In this document: piece after piece, positions 16,742 through 26,400 of the stretch
How positions within the stretch are numbered: position 1 is the first letter of the stretch
How the letters are laid out: the number at the start of each line of letters is the position of its first letter
DNA from: Candidatus Bathyarchaeota archaeon
GTDB lineage: Archaea; Thermoproteota; Bathyarchaeia; 40CM-2-53-6
Reading direction: 5' to 3'
NCBI GenBank assembly: GCA_005888755.1
Contig: VBBQ01000033.1
Coordinates: forward strand, 1 to 64,000
DNA length: 64,000 nt
Position numbers and translations under genes: made by a program
The notes under the pieces: model-generated
The model's database searches: none
Seen by the model: only the letters and a program-made list of their open reading frames with translations
What the model was told of the DNA's origin: nothing

Positions 16742-18088
16742 CTATCCCGTGAAGGATTCCAGCATATTGCCGAGGCTCATTCCCTGCCGTCTTGCTTCTT
16801 TCAACAAAACCTTCTGAACACCACTGGAATATTGGACGGCCTTCTTGGGCCGATCTACAACACTATCCGGCAAGCTCAAGCGAGTGGCAAGTCTTCTCAG
16901 AATATATTTTCGCGTCACTTTTCCATCAGCGAGTTTGACTCGGAGAGACGCGGGCAGTTTCAGGGCGTACTCGACAAGCGGGAGGTAGGCGAAGGGGCAG
17001 CAGAGCTCGAGACCAGCCGCGACGGCTAGTTTGTCTCCGGGGTCAAAATCCTTGGCGGAAGCGGCTACTACGCTGTCGAACATTTCTTTCCCAAGATTGT
17101 TTATCCCCACTTGTAGAGCGATGTCTTCGAATTTCCCATAACCACCGAACAGTTCATCGCTGAGCTGACCCGCTGCGATATAGCTCAGGCCCATCTCGCG
17201 TGCTTTCTGACATGCAAAATAGATCGGAACCGAGATCCCGACAATCACTGGATCCGCGGTCTCGATGATCCCGACAACATCAGGTAATGAATCGAGGATC
17301 TCGGAACTTGACAGCTCTCGGACATTGGCTTGAATTCCGAAACTCTTTGCCGTTTTTTCCGCATGCTCTAGTTCTGGCTGACCTCTCAACCCCACGGAGA
17401 TCAGTTCTGGCGCTAGTCCCTCACTCCTCGCTACTTTAGCAACTAGTGCGCTGTCCAATCCTCCAGAGAATGCGATCCCAGAGCGTCGGGGTACAATCCT
17501 GCGGACGGCTTCTCTAAAGAGCTCATCCAGAGCGTAAGTCGCGTCCAACTCACTTATCGGTTCTTCTTTTCGTTGCTTGAGCGAGTAATTGTTGACTGTC
17601 TCGTAGCCTCGGACGGAGGCTCGAATTATCTTGCCAGGAGAAACCGGCCAGGGTTCGTGAATGCCAATTGCTTTGAGAGGAGATTTCAGACTGGCAAAGG
17701 CGACAATTCCGTCTTCTGCCTTTCCATAGTACAGGGGTTTCTGTCCGACGATATCCCTGCCCGCAATCAGATGGTCCTGGAGCGAGGTTAGAAAGGCAAA
17801 GGCTCCAGCTGTCTGTATGAGACGGCTGGGACCTGCGGGCGCAGGATTGCCGTGTCGTTGATCGTCGCCGAAGAAAACTCCGTCAAGAGCCAGTGGTATG
17901 GCTGAATTACCCAACGACTGAGCATCGGAGGAATCGCAGATTCCAATCGCGGTTTTTTCTCTGTCAGGAAGGCTTTGCACAAGGGTTCGAGATTTGAGTC
18001 CGCGGTCCTCCATTAAGGAGAGCATGGTCTTTGCCTTCGATTCGAGATCGTCCGCTTCCCGTCCTACGAGGCCGCAGATACCCGTCAT
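16742..18088 (-). CDS. Asparagine-synthase-like protein with degenerate glutaminase domain
   Basis: A 448-residue AsnB-type protein. The C-terminal synthetase domain is intact: pyrophosphatase loop SGGLDS at residues 208-213 and QLSDELFGGYGKF further on. The N-terminal glutaminase-like half retains GRDIVGQKPLYY (about 110-121), but the nucleophilic cysteine that must be residue 2 (as in MCGI) is at residue 5 in MTGICGLVG, and the RGPD loop is degraded to DRGLKSR. It therefore probably uses free ammonia or amidates another substrate. It is shorter than typical AsnB (about 500-600). It is divergent from purB. Confidence 0.8.
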   Translation of the reverse strand: MTGICGLVGREADDLESKAKTMLSLMEDRGLKSRTLVQSLPDREKTAIGICDSSDAQSLGNSAIPLALDGVFFGDDQRHGNPAPAGPSRLIQTAGAFAFLTSLQDHLIAGRDIVGQKPLYYGKAEDGIVAFASLKSPLKAIGIHEPWPVSPGKIIRASVRGYETVNNYSLKQRKEEPISELDATYALDELFREAVRRIVPRRSGIAFSGGLDSALVAKVARSEGLAPELISVGLRGQPELEHAEKTAKSFGIQANVRELSSSEILDSLPDVVGIIETADPVIVGISVPIYFACQKAREMGLSYIAAGQLSDELFGGYGKFEDIALQVGINNLGKEMFDSVVAASAKDFDPGDKLAVAAGLELCCPFAYLPLVEYALKLPASLRVKLADGKVTRKYILRRLATRLSLPDSVVDRPKKAVQYSSGVQKVLLKEARRQGMSLGNMLESFTG

Positions 18089-18157
18089 TATTCTCCTACT
18101 TTCTCCAGAGTTGTTTAATATGATAGGCTAGTTGCTTCTCCTTCCGAGTCGGTAAGA

Positions 18158-19495
18158 TTGCCTATTCTTCCAATTGACACGGGCCGTTATGGCAGTCCCG
18201 AGATGAGGAGAATCTTCGAGGAAGAAAACAAACTCCAAAGATGGTTGGATGTTGAAGCGGCTGTCGCAGAAGCACAAGCCTTCGTCGGAGACATTCCGAA
18301 AGAGGCGGCGGAGGAAATCGGACGGAACGCCAACACGAAGATCGTGACTCTTGATCATGTCAAAGGGATCGAGAAGGAGATTCGTCACGATCTAATGGCG
18401 ATGGTAGTGGCGCTCTCAGAAGCTTCTACGGGTGAAGGCCGCAAGTACGTCCATTATGGGCTAACAAGCTACGATATTGAGGATACGGCGACAGCGCTCC
18501 AATTCAAGGAAGCTTTCTCGGTAATAGAGAAGAGACTTGACGGGCTGCAAGAGACCCTCGCTTCACGCGTACGTAAGCACCGCGCCCTGTTGATCGTAGG
18601 TCGGACTCACGGACGCCACGCCGGAGTCATCACCCTAGGCCTCAAGCTCGCAGTCTGGCTAGAAGAGATCCGGAGATATCAGCAGAGACTGAAGCAGGTT
18701 AAGGAACGGGTTCTGGTCGGAAAGGTTCTGGGAATCGTCGGAAACGGAGCCGGGCTCGGAGAGAATGCATTGAAGATTCAGGAGCGAGCGCTGAGCAAGT
18801 TGGGGCTCAAACCAGCCGGCCTCGTCACACAAGTTATCCAAAGAGATCTCCACGCCGAAACCGTTTGCTATCTCTCCCTACTAGGGTCAAGTCTCGACAA
18901 GTTCGCGACCGAAATTCGGAACTTGCAGAGAAGCGAGATCTCGGAGGTTATGGAGCCGTTCGCGCGAGACAAGCAGGTCGGAAGCTCGGCTCTACCCTCG
19001 AAGAGAAATCCGGAGCTTAGCGAAAGGGTCTCGAGCATGGCAAAACTGATGCGAGGCCTAGTCATTCCTGCGCTTGAGAACATTCCTTTATGGCACGAGC
19101 GGGACATTTCCAATTCTGCCAGTGAGCGTTTCGTCTTTCCAATGTCTTTCATTCTTGTCGATGAAATGCTCCGGCTTGTGACACGGGTCTTGGATGGGTT
19201 GGAGGTCTCGCCGGAGAACATGGAACGAAACTTGGAGCTATCACAAGGATCCCTGCTAGCCGAGAGAATCGTGAACCTTCTCGTTGAGATGGGAGTTCCA
19301 AGACAAGATGCTCACGAAAGAATAAGAAAACTATCGATCAAGAGTCTCGACAACAAGATTCCCTTTGGGCAGCTCCTCCTCGAAGATAAGTTCATCTCGA
19401 AAAGACTAAAACCCAAGGAAATCAAGGAAGCACTTGACTACCGCACATACCTCGGCGTTACCCGTGAACTAATCAACTTGGCTTTGAAGGAGTAG
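18158..19495 (+). CDS. purB: Adenylosuccinate lyase
   Basis: It cleaves SAICAR and adenylosuccinate, releasing fumarate, in purine synthesis. The 445-residue product is of full length. The superfamily signature is GSSALPSKRNPELSE, the catalytic serine loop; the histidine-bearing motif GRTHGRHAG is also present, as is HYGLTSYDIEDTA near the start. TTG at 18158 is the only usable start, giving MPILPIDTGRYGSPEMRRIF. It is followed by a gene-poor stretch. Confidence 0.95.
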   Translation: MPILPIDTGRYGSPEMRRIFEEENKLQRWLDVEAAVAEAQAFVGDIPKEAAEEIGRNANTKIVTLDHVKGIEKEIRHDLMAMVVALSEASTGEGRKYVHYGLTSYDIEDTATALQFKEAFSVIEKRLDGLQETLASRVRKHRALLIVGRTHGRHAGVITLGLKLAVWLEEIRRYQQRLKQVKERVLVGKVLGIVGNGAGLGENALKIQERALSKLGLKPAGLVTQVIQRDLHAETVCYLSLLGSSLDKFATEIRNLQRSEISEVMEPFARDKQVGSSALPSKRNPELSERVSSMAKLMRGLVIPALENIPLWHERDISNSASERFVFPMSFILVDEMLRLVTRVLDGLEVSPENMERNLELSQGSLLAERIVNLLVEMGVPRQDAHERIRKLSIKSLDNKIPFGQLLLEDKFISKRLKPKEIKEALDYRTYLGVTRELINLALKE

Positions 19496-20362
19496 ACCCA
19501 TCATATCGGCATCATTGTCATAGCCTTCACAGCGTTGGGCTATTTCTCGTTGAAGCTCCGTCAACACTCGTACACCCGCCCTGCAATCCTGATCAAGAGG
19601 TTCTAGAGGATCGGTCTTGAGATTCGAAGAGACTCATGCAGTTAAGGAGAACGCGATGCGAGCATCAACGCAGCGAGCGAGAATTGGTCAGCTGTCACAG
19701 TCTCATCCTATTTTATCAATGACAACTCAAGGAGAAGAGGATCGCCAACACAATGACCAGATGCATGCAGGCTCAGAAAACTGCCGGGCTGGGTGCTGTG
19801 ACGCCGCTCGAGCCTAAGGTCAAAGTCGCCCCCCAAAGCGTTTTCTACGCCTTGCACACCTGTCGCGGGACTTGCGCATCGGGCTGCGGCGTATCTCAAA
19901 CCCGCGTCGCCGAAATAGTTTTCGGGATCGAAATTGTCGAGTGGGATCTTTGCTCCGTCTGTCTTTCTCGGACCGGTTTCCTCGAATACTTCAACTCCCT
20001 GCCTTCGGCGACCCCGCGAGAAGCGGAGGAAATCAAAATACTCCTAGGAATTTCGAATGAGACGCTTGAAAGGCAGAACCGATCTACCCCGCCCATGACC
20101 TAATTTCGAGAATTCAGATTGGTGAGCTACCCGTATAGTCCCCCTCCCTTCTGAAACCTAATGGCTTGCGAAATAGCCTACTTTCGGGTGTTATTTCTCG
20201 GCTGCTTCCAAGCCTCTCAGAGAGAATCACGAGCTGCTAGGAGGCGCATCAGTTCTTAGTTTTATCTGTGGGAAAAACCAGTGGTTAAACTTTTATTTCG
20301 CTTCAAACCGCGAGGACAACTGAAGGCGCTAGAATCTGAAGGAAGCATATCTGACCGTGGGA
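19496..20362. other. Gene-poor interval between purB and the small membrane protein
   Basis: About 870 nt with no gene I can support. A 116-codon plus-strand frame (19753-20103) with scattered cysteines (CRGTCASGC, CSVC) is the only sizeable open frame; it has no recognisable domain and could be chance. A TATA-like AACTTTTATTTC at 20286-20297 lies about 65-70 nt upstream of the small membrane gene and could be its promoter. Confidence 0.5.
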
Positions 20363-20527
20363 ATGCTTCTACTCTTCACAGGATGCATGGGCGCAATCGC
20401 AGCCACGACCGCCATGGGCGCCGGAGCAGCCATTACTGGTGCGGCGCTCCAACAGCTTCTCGTCGCTGAAGTCATATCGACCATCATCGCCTTCGTCGGC
20501 GGCGCACTTGTAATGCGCAACCGTTAG
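20363..20527 (+). CDS. Small hydrophobic membrane protein (54 residues)
   Basis: A frame too short for common length cut-offs. ATG at 20363 (or GTG at 20357) opens MLLLFTGCMGAIAATTAMGAG, a helix rich in Ala and Gly. A short polar QQ break follows, then a second helix VISTIIAFVGGALVMRNR ends in a basic tail. This gives two predicted transmembrane helices with the positive end presumably inside. The stop overlaps the convergent rfcL stop by 4 nt, a spacing seen repeatedly in this genome for real genes. A TATA-like element lies upstream. Function unknown; holin-like or bacteriocin-like composition is notable but not diagnostic. Confidence 0.55.
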   Translation: MLLLFTGCMGAIAATTAMGAGAAITGAALQQLLVAEVISTIIAFVGGALVMRNR

Positions 20528-21759
20528 GCGGCCAGATCATCTTCCAGCGAGAGAATCTCGTCTAGCGGTTCTTTCGCGTCGAGCCATTCTGCAATCTGAC
20601 GATATTTTTCCGGGTCGTGCTCATGGATGAACTGGATCATTGGTAGGTAGAGTTTCGTCCCTCTTCGACTGGAAGTGTGGGACTTGGACCCGATCATGGC
20701 TCCGACTCCCTTTCGAAGCTCTCTTGTTCCTCGGCTACGAGACATCGAGCTGATTCTTTGCGGGAACTTCATTGACGCCCAGCCTCCTGGGCTCGTCTCC
20801 TTTGCGACAGCAACGCCGGCAGTCATGAGATCGAGAGCATACGATAACAGATGCCACGACTGTGTCTTCCTGATCCGGGCAAAGTATAGATCCGCTTCTG
20901 CAAGTGCAGACATGGCCCTTTCCAGCTCGTGGCGATTCGGAATCTGGCTTGGAGTGTTTTCTAGAATCCATTGAAAGAGCATTTCATGGTCCAGGTCCGA
21001 CTTTTCCAGAGCACGTCGAGCTTGGGCAACAGTTCTGCTGTTGAAGATAATCCGTAGAACCTCGAAAATGGACTCTGTCCGGTCTCGGCTCGACAACAGA
21101 GCAGTATCCTCCAGTGTGAGACTTTTCTTGAGCTCGGTTAGAATCTGGAGGTCAGTTATCGCTGATCGCATATCGCCACGATCCCGCTCCATAATGGACC
21201 TGAGCGCTTCCTCGTCCGCATTCACGCCCTCCTTGGAGAGTATTCCCTTCATCAGCGGGATCCCTTCTCTCAGTCCGAGTCTTTTCAGCTCGATGAGGAG
21301 ACATGCGTCTCGTAGAGGTCTGATCTTTGGATCCCAGGGATCGTTTGCTGTCAGAACGATTGGAAACTGAGACTCTTTGATTACTCGGAGAATCGCGATG
21401 ATCGCGCCCGAGTCTGTTCTGAGATTGATACCATCCACTTCATCGAGAAGTATGAGTCTTCCCTTGCTGAACAGAGATGCCTGTGTTGATGCTAGTCCCG
21501 CGATTCTCGATAGAATTTCGCCGCTCCGCTTGTCAGAGGCGTTGATCTCTACGAGGTCCCAGTCTCTCTCCCGAGCAACCGCCTCGGGGATTGTTGTCTT
21601 TCCTACTCCAGCTGGGCCGTACAAGAGAACTGCTCCTTTGGAGGGTTTGCCCTCGGCCCAAGAGTCAAGCCATTGGCGGATCTTTTCTAGAGCCACCTTG
21701 TTGCCCGCGATCGCGCGAGTAGTCTGCGGTCTGTATCTAACGGTCCAGGGCTGCGACAT
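20524..21759 (-). CDS. rfcL: Replication factor C large subunit
   Basis: Clamp-loader large subunit that opens PCNA on primed DNA. ATG at 21759 gives MSQPWTVRYRPQTTRAIAGN, the typical RFC box; the open frame upstream is not needed. Walker A is GPAGVGKTT, Walker B LILLDEVDGI, and the SRC-like sensor region is replaced by ANDPWDPKIRPLRDAC as usual for RFC-L. The product is about 411 residues. It ends in an acidic tail (EPLDEILSLEDDLAA) rather than an obvious PIP box. It overlaps the 3' end of rfcS by 23 nt. Confidence 0.93.
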   Translation of the reverse strand: MSQPWTVRYRPQTTRAIAGNKVALEKIRQWLDSWAEGKPSKGAVLLYGPAGVGKTTIPEAVARERDWDLVEINASDKRSGEILSRIAGLASTQASLFSKGRLILLDEVDGINLRTDSGAIIAILRVIKESQFPIVLTANDPWDPKIRPLRDACLLIELKRLGLREGIPLMKGILSKEGVNADEEALRSIMERDRGDMRSAITDLQILTELKKSLTLEDTALLSSRDRTESIFEVLRIIFNSRTVAQARRALEKSDLDHEMLFQWILENTPSQIPNRHELERAMSALAEADLYFARIRKTQSWHLLSYALDLMTAGVAVAKETSPGGWASMKFPQRISSMSRSRGTRELRKGVGAMIGSKSHTSSRRGTKLYLPMIQFIHEHDPEKYRQIAEWLDAKEPLDEILSLEDDLAA

Positions 21760-22735
21760 GTTCCTCTCGAACACTTTTATGAACTGATGACTGAGCAGCC
21801 AAATGGGCCAACAGGGCGCTGAGCTGGACTTCCTCATCTCCGCCCTGGACTAGCCGGAAGTCTGTGTCCCCGATAGCCTCGATCAGACTGATCCTCGTCT
21901 TCTCTGAAATGGCGAGGCGGAAGACTTCAGAGTGAATCTGTTTGACAATGTCGGAGCCGGATAGACCGTATTTTACGAGGAGGTTTCGAAGCTCGTCGCG
22001 TGCTTTGAGAAAGTCACCTTTCAAGGCATGATTCAACATCTCGTGCACATCCGTAGGTCTGGCTCTTCCAACTACTTGGTAGACTGTCTCCTCTGAGATT
22101 CCCTTGGACATGGAGGAAGCCGCTTGTAGGAGGTTGACCGCCTTTCGAAGGTCTCCCTCAGCCACTTCTACTATGGTTTTCAAACCCCCCTCTGTGGTTT
22201 TTACGTTCTCATTTTTCGCAATTCGGTGGAGGTATTCGACGACTTTCTCCTCGGGTAGGGGTGTGAACCGGAATAGGGCGCATCTTGACTGGATTGGCTC
22301 GATGATTCTCCCAGAATAGTTGCAGCAGAGGATGAAACGGCAAGTATTGGTGTAATTCTCCATTGTTCGGCGAAGTGCGCCCTGGGCATCCCCCGTCATA
22401 TTGTCAGCTTCGTCTAAAACAAGGATTTTGAAGGGAACACTGGTGAGCGACGCCATCCTGGCGAATTCTTTCACAGTGGTCCGGACCACGTCTATTCCCC
22501 GTTCATCACTCGCGTTCAATTCCTTGAATGCATCTTGGAATCGCTCACCGAAAAGATCATGAGCGAGACACAACCCGGCAGTCGTCTTACCGGTCCCGGG
22601 CGGACCTGCGAACAAGCAGTGGGGCATTGTGCCTCTCTTGACGAAATCTTTGAGCCGAGAGACTATCTCTTCTTGGTCCATTATCTCGTCGAGACTCTTT
22701 GGCCTGTACTTCTCAGTCCAGAGAGCGGCTTCCAA
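21737..22735 (-). CDS. rfcS: Replication factor C small subunit
   Basis: A 332-residue clamp-loader ATPase: RFC box WTEKYRPKSLDEIM, Walker A GPPGTGKTT, Walker B LVLDEADNMT, sensor 1 ILCCNYSGRII, and the SRC motif in IQSRCALFRF that provides the arginine finger. It starts at TTG 22735. It is the first gene of the rfcS-rfcL pair, and divergent from the gins-mcm operon, with a 151-nt shared promoter region. Confidence 0.95.
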   Translation of the reverse strand: MEAALWTEKYRPKSLDEIMDQEEIVSRLKDFVKRGTMPHCLFAGPPGTGKTTAGLCLAHDLFGERFQDAFKELNASDERGIDVVRTTVKEFARMASLTSVPFKILVLDEADNMTGDAQGALRRTMENYTNTCRFILCCNYSGRIIEPIQSRCALFRFTPLPEEKVVEYLHRIAKNENVKTTEGGLKTIVEVAEGDLRKAVNLLQAASSMSKGISEETVYQVVGRARPTDVHEMLNHALKGDFLKARDELRNLLVKYGLSGSDIVKQIHSEVFRLAISEKTRISLIEAIGDTDFRLVQGGDEEVQLSALLAHLAAQSSVHKSVREEHVAALDR

Positions 22736-22886
22736 TCAGATCCAACCAAACAACTTGATGTTCTCAGCCATATAGAACTGTTTCATCCACCTCTCTGAGC
22801 AAATATCGTGTGATCAATTTGCTTTTCTGTTTAGAATGCCTTTATGGAGCCCACTTTCGTCGTGATGATTCCCCGGGGCGAGTAAT

Positions 22887-23450
22887 TTGGAGAAAGAACC
22901 ATCTATCGTAGAGATTGTAGACACAGAACTCGAAAACTCGCCTTCACGACTAACACTTCTCCGCGAATTCCCAGAAACCCGGATCGGCGATAGGACCCTA
23001 GGCCCATACCGAATGGGACAAGAGATCGAACTTTCACTGTGGATCGCCCAACACTTGGTCCAGATGGGGTACGCCCGCTTCAAAGAAGAAGAACAACTCA
23101 CTCTAAACACGCTCTCAACTACCCATTATAGGCAGACTCTGCCCGCCTCAAACCAGATCCCGGAGCTGCCTCGGTCATTCTATTTTCAACTCCGCAGGCT
23201 CATCAAAGACCTCAAGAACCTTGAAGTGAAAGACCGGACGAAGGCCCGGGAGCTAGACAAAGCACTTGCTTTGGGATGGGATATTGTCAACTTACGAGTG
23301 AAAAAGATCGCATCTCTAGGGGCTTCTGGGGGTCAAACTACTGAGGTCACGTCCAAACTTACGCTGGAGGAGAAGGCTCTCTTCGAGAAGGTGCGTCAGA
23401 ACGTTGAGTCGTGGAAGAAAGACATTCTTGGCAGTGAGACTACAAATTGA
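22887..23450 (+). CDS. gins: GINS complex subunit
   Basis: A 187-residue archaeal GINS protein, part of the CMG-like helicase with MCM and GAN/Cdc45. The helical A domain is visible (LGPYRMGQEIELSLWIAQHLVQMGYARF, then an SFYFQLRRLIKDL helix). Coupling with mcm is direct: the stop overlaps the mcm start by 4 nt (23447-23450). Which archaeal GINS class (Gins51 or Gins23) it belongs to was not decided. TTG start at 22887. Confidence 0.85.
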   Translation: MEKEPSIVEIVDTELENSPSRLTLLREFPETRIGDRTLGPYRMGQEIELSLWIAQHLVQMGYARFKEEEQLTLNTLSTTHYRQTLPASNQIPELPRSFYFQLRRLIKDLKNLEVKDRTKARELDKALALGWDIVNLRVKKIASLGASGGQTTEVTSKLTLEEKALFEKVRQNVESWKKDILGSETTN

Positions 23451-26400
23451 CTCTACTGGCCCCAACGGAAACAGGTCTCCCAGAGAACGTATTCCAGGAC
23501 TTCTTCCGCGCGTACCTAGCCGACCCGGTAGGATCCAAGTATAGGAAACGCCTCGCGGAGGTGGCAGTCAACAATGGTCGATCGCTCGTAATCGATTTCG
23601 ACGACCTAATCGCGTTCGACCCAGTGCTTGCACGAAATGTCGTGCAGCACCCGGATGACTTCTTTGTTCACGCTAGCTCCGCGGCGACCTCTCAGATGCG
23701 TGTTGAGGATCCTGAGTACGCTGAACAGGTGGGTCGTATCATTGTGCGATTTCGTCGTCTTCCGGAGAAGAGGGCTCTCAGAAAGATTGGCGCTGAGGAC
23801 CTGATGAAACTCGCACTAGTCGAGGGGATAGTTGTCCGAACCAGCCAAGTACGGCCTATGATCGTCAAGGCTGTTTTCCGCTGTCGGAAGTGTGGCGAAC
23901 TCTCTCGTCAGGATCAGGCAGGAGATTTGTTACGCGGGCCTGGCCCCATTTGTGCAAGTTGTAAGCAACAGAGCGGCTGGGACTTGATCGAAGACCAGTG
24001 TGTGTTCAAGAATACTCAGGAAGCTCGCGTCCAAGAACGCCCCGAGGATCTTCCTCCCGGAATGCTGCCTAGATATCTGGATGTCAGACTAGACGACGAC
24101 CTCGTCGACACTGCGCGTCCCGGCGACAGAGTGGCGTTGACTTCCGTGGTGAGAGCTGAGAAACAGTACGCTGGAGAGAAAGGAAAGCTCAGAACCTTCA
24201 ACCTGTATCTAGAGGCGAATTTTGTAGATGTTGTCGGGAAAGAGACTGAAATCGTTGAGATCACTCTTGAAGACGAGAAGAAGATCATCGAAGCCTCGAA
24301 ACACCCCTTCGTCCATCGAAACCTCATCATGAGTCTGGCCCCATCAATCTACGGCTACGATGAGATCAAAGAAGGAATACTCTATCTTCTATTCGCGGGA
24401 GTTGCAAAACGACTCCCTGATGGCGTCAACATTCGAGGTGACCTGAACTGCTTGATCGTGGGCGATCCCGGGTGTCTTATTGGAGACGAGCGAGTTGTTC
24501 TGGGTGATGGGACAGTCGCCAAGATTGAGGACCTCGGTGATCATCATCTTGAGAACCTGAATATTCCTGTCCTAACGGGCGGTGGGGGAGCGGAAAAAGA
24601 CATCGCGACTCGATTCCATATTTACCATAATCAGCCAACGATGGAGATTGTCACAGAATCCGGAAAGAGCATCAGAGGCACTTACAATCATCCTCTGCTT
24701 TCGGTCGAGATTGTCGAGCGAACGCAGATTCGACGCTGGAAGAGATTGGACGAGTTTAGGGTAGGGGACAGAGTCGCAGTTGTCACCGGATTCCCTTGCT
24801 ACATTACTGGGCTGGTCCACACTGGTTGGCATCCTCTACCTTACACGCTAGGTCCAAAGTTCCGCGGCCGCCTCCCGACGAAGGTGACTCCCGAACTTGG
24901 CTCATTCATGGGCTACGTCCTTGGAGACGGTTGGGTCGAGCGATACAGAGCTGGGTTTACGGTCGCCGATGGGGAGAAGGACGTCCTCAAGACGCTTTGC
25001 GCTATGTCAATCAGACTCTTTGGCATTACCCCCAAGGTTAGTTCCAGAAAAGGACCCAACCGCAATGTCCAGCTCTTTGAGGGGGTAATTCACAGCCAGG
25101 ACGTCGCGTACAATCTGGCCACCCTAAAAGAGAAGCGCATCCCAGATCTCATCCTGAAGTCGGGAGATAGTGTCGTCTCACCGTTCCTAAGATGGCTGTA
25201 CGAAGCAGACGGAACAGTCTTCTCAAGTAAGAGAGGATGCGGAGCCATCGGCCTCAAAGCGAAAAACATCGAGCTTTTGCGAGATGTCCAGATTCTTCTC
25301 TTACGATTCGGAATACACTCACGAATAATTTCAAATGCCCTTCTAATTAGAAGAGGTGAAAGCATTCTAAAATTTGCTGACAAGATTGGTTTCGCGTCGG
25401 TCAAGAAACAGACTCGTCTGGCTGACTTGAGAGCGCGAGCTGCGAGGCTGAAGCGGTTTGGAAGGCAACACAGTGAACGCATTGTAGCCGTGTATCATCG
25501 AGAGCCCGCCGATGTTTATGACATCGAAGTTCCCCAGAGCCACAAGTTCGTCGCGAACGGAATAGTCTCTCACAATACGGCCAAGAGCCAGTTGTTGCAG
25601 TACGTTTCAAGAATTGCCCCCAGAGGCCTCTATACCTCGGGAAGAGGGACAACCGCTGCAGGACTCACTGCAGCAGTCTTGCGCGAGAAAACGGGAGGAA
25701 TGGTGCTCGAAGCTGGTGCCTTAGTCCTTGCCGACAAAGGAGTCGCCTGCCTTCACCCGGATAGCGAGGTCTTTGTGGATGGGGTTCAGAGGAGAGTGGC
25801 TGATCTGTTCGACGAGGGACGTATTGAACGGGCGCTATCGGGCAGCAATCGGTTGGAATTGTCCCCTTTGCATCAGTCCGTTGCGAATCTCGATCTTGAC
25901 AGACTTGTTACGAGGCAGGCAACCGCGACTCTCGTCGCCCGCAGATGGTACAGTGGGCAGATTCTCCGGGTGCGCATGGAGTCTGGAATGGAACTTCGCC
26001 TGACGTCAGCTCATCCAGTTCTCGACGGGAAGACATTACAGTGGAAGCCGATAGGTGACTTCAGGCCGGGAGACAATATTGTCGCTCTCAAGAAGCTACC
26101 GTCCTCCCGGACTCGAGTCTTGCTTCTTGACATACTTCCAGACGACTGGATTGTCCAACCTCTCTCCAGCGAGAAAGTGGAACTTCGCCGTGTTCTAGAG
26201 GCAAAGCATACCTCCTTGCGAGCAATCAACAGCTACTACGGATTGAAAAGAGATGCGCTCAATGGCCGCGGGGCGCTAACGATTAGGCAATTCAAGGCAA
26301 TTCTGAAAGACACGGGAATGTACAACGCCTGGGCACAGCGACCGTTTGCTTTCGGAAGAAAGAAGCGCACAGAACGTCTAAAGATTGGCACACTGACAGC

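Noticed and set aside
19753-20103. 116-codon Cys-containing frame
   Set aside because: No promoter, no domain, low compositional support; left as intergenic.
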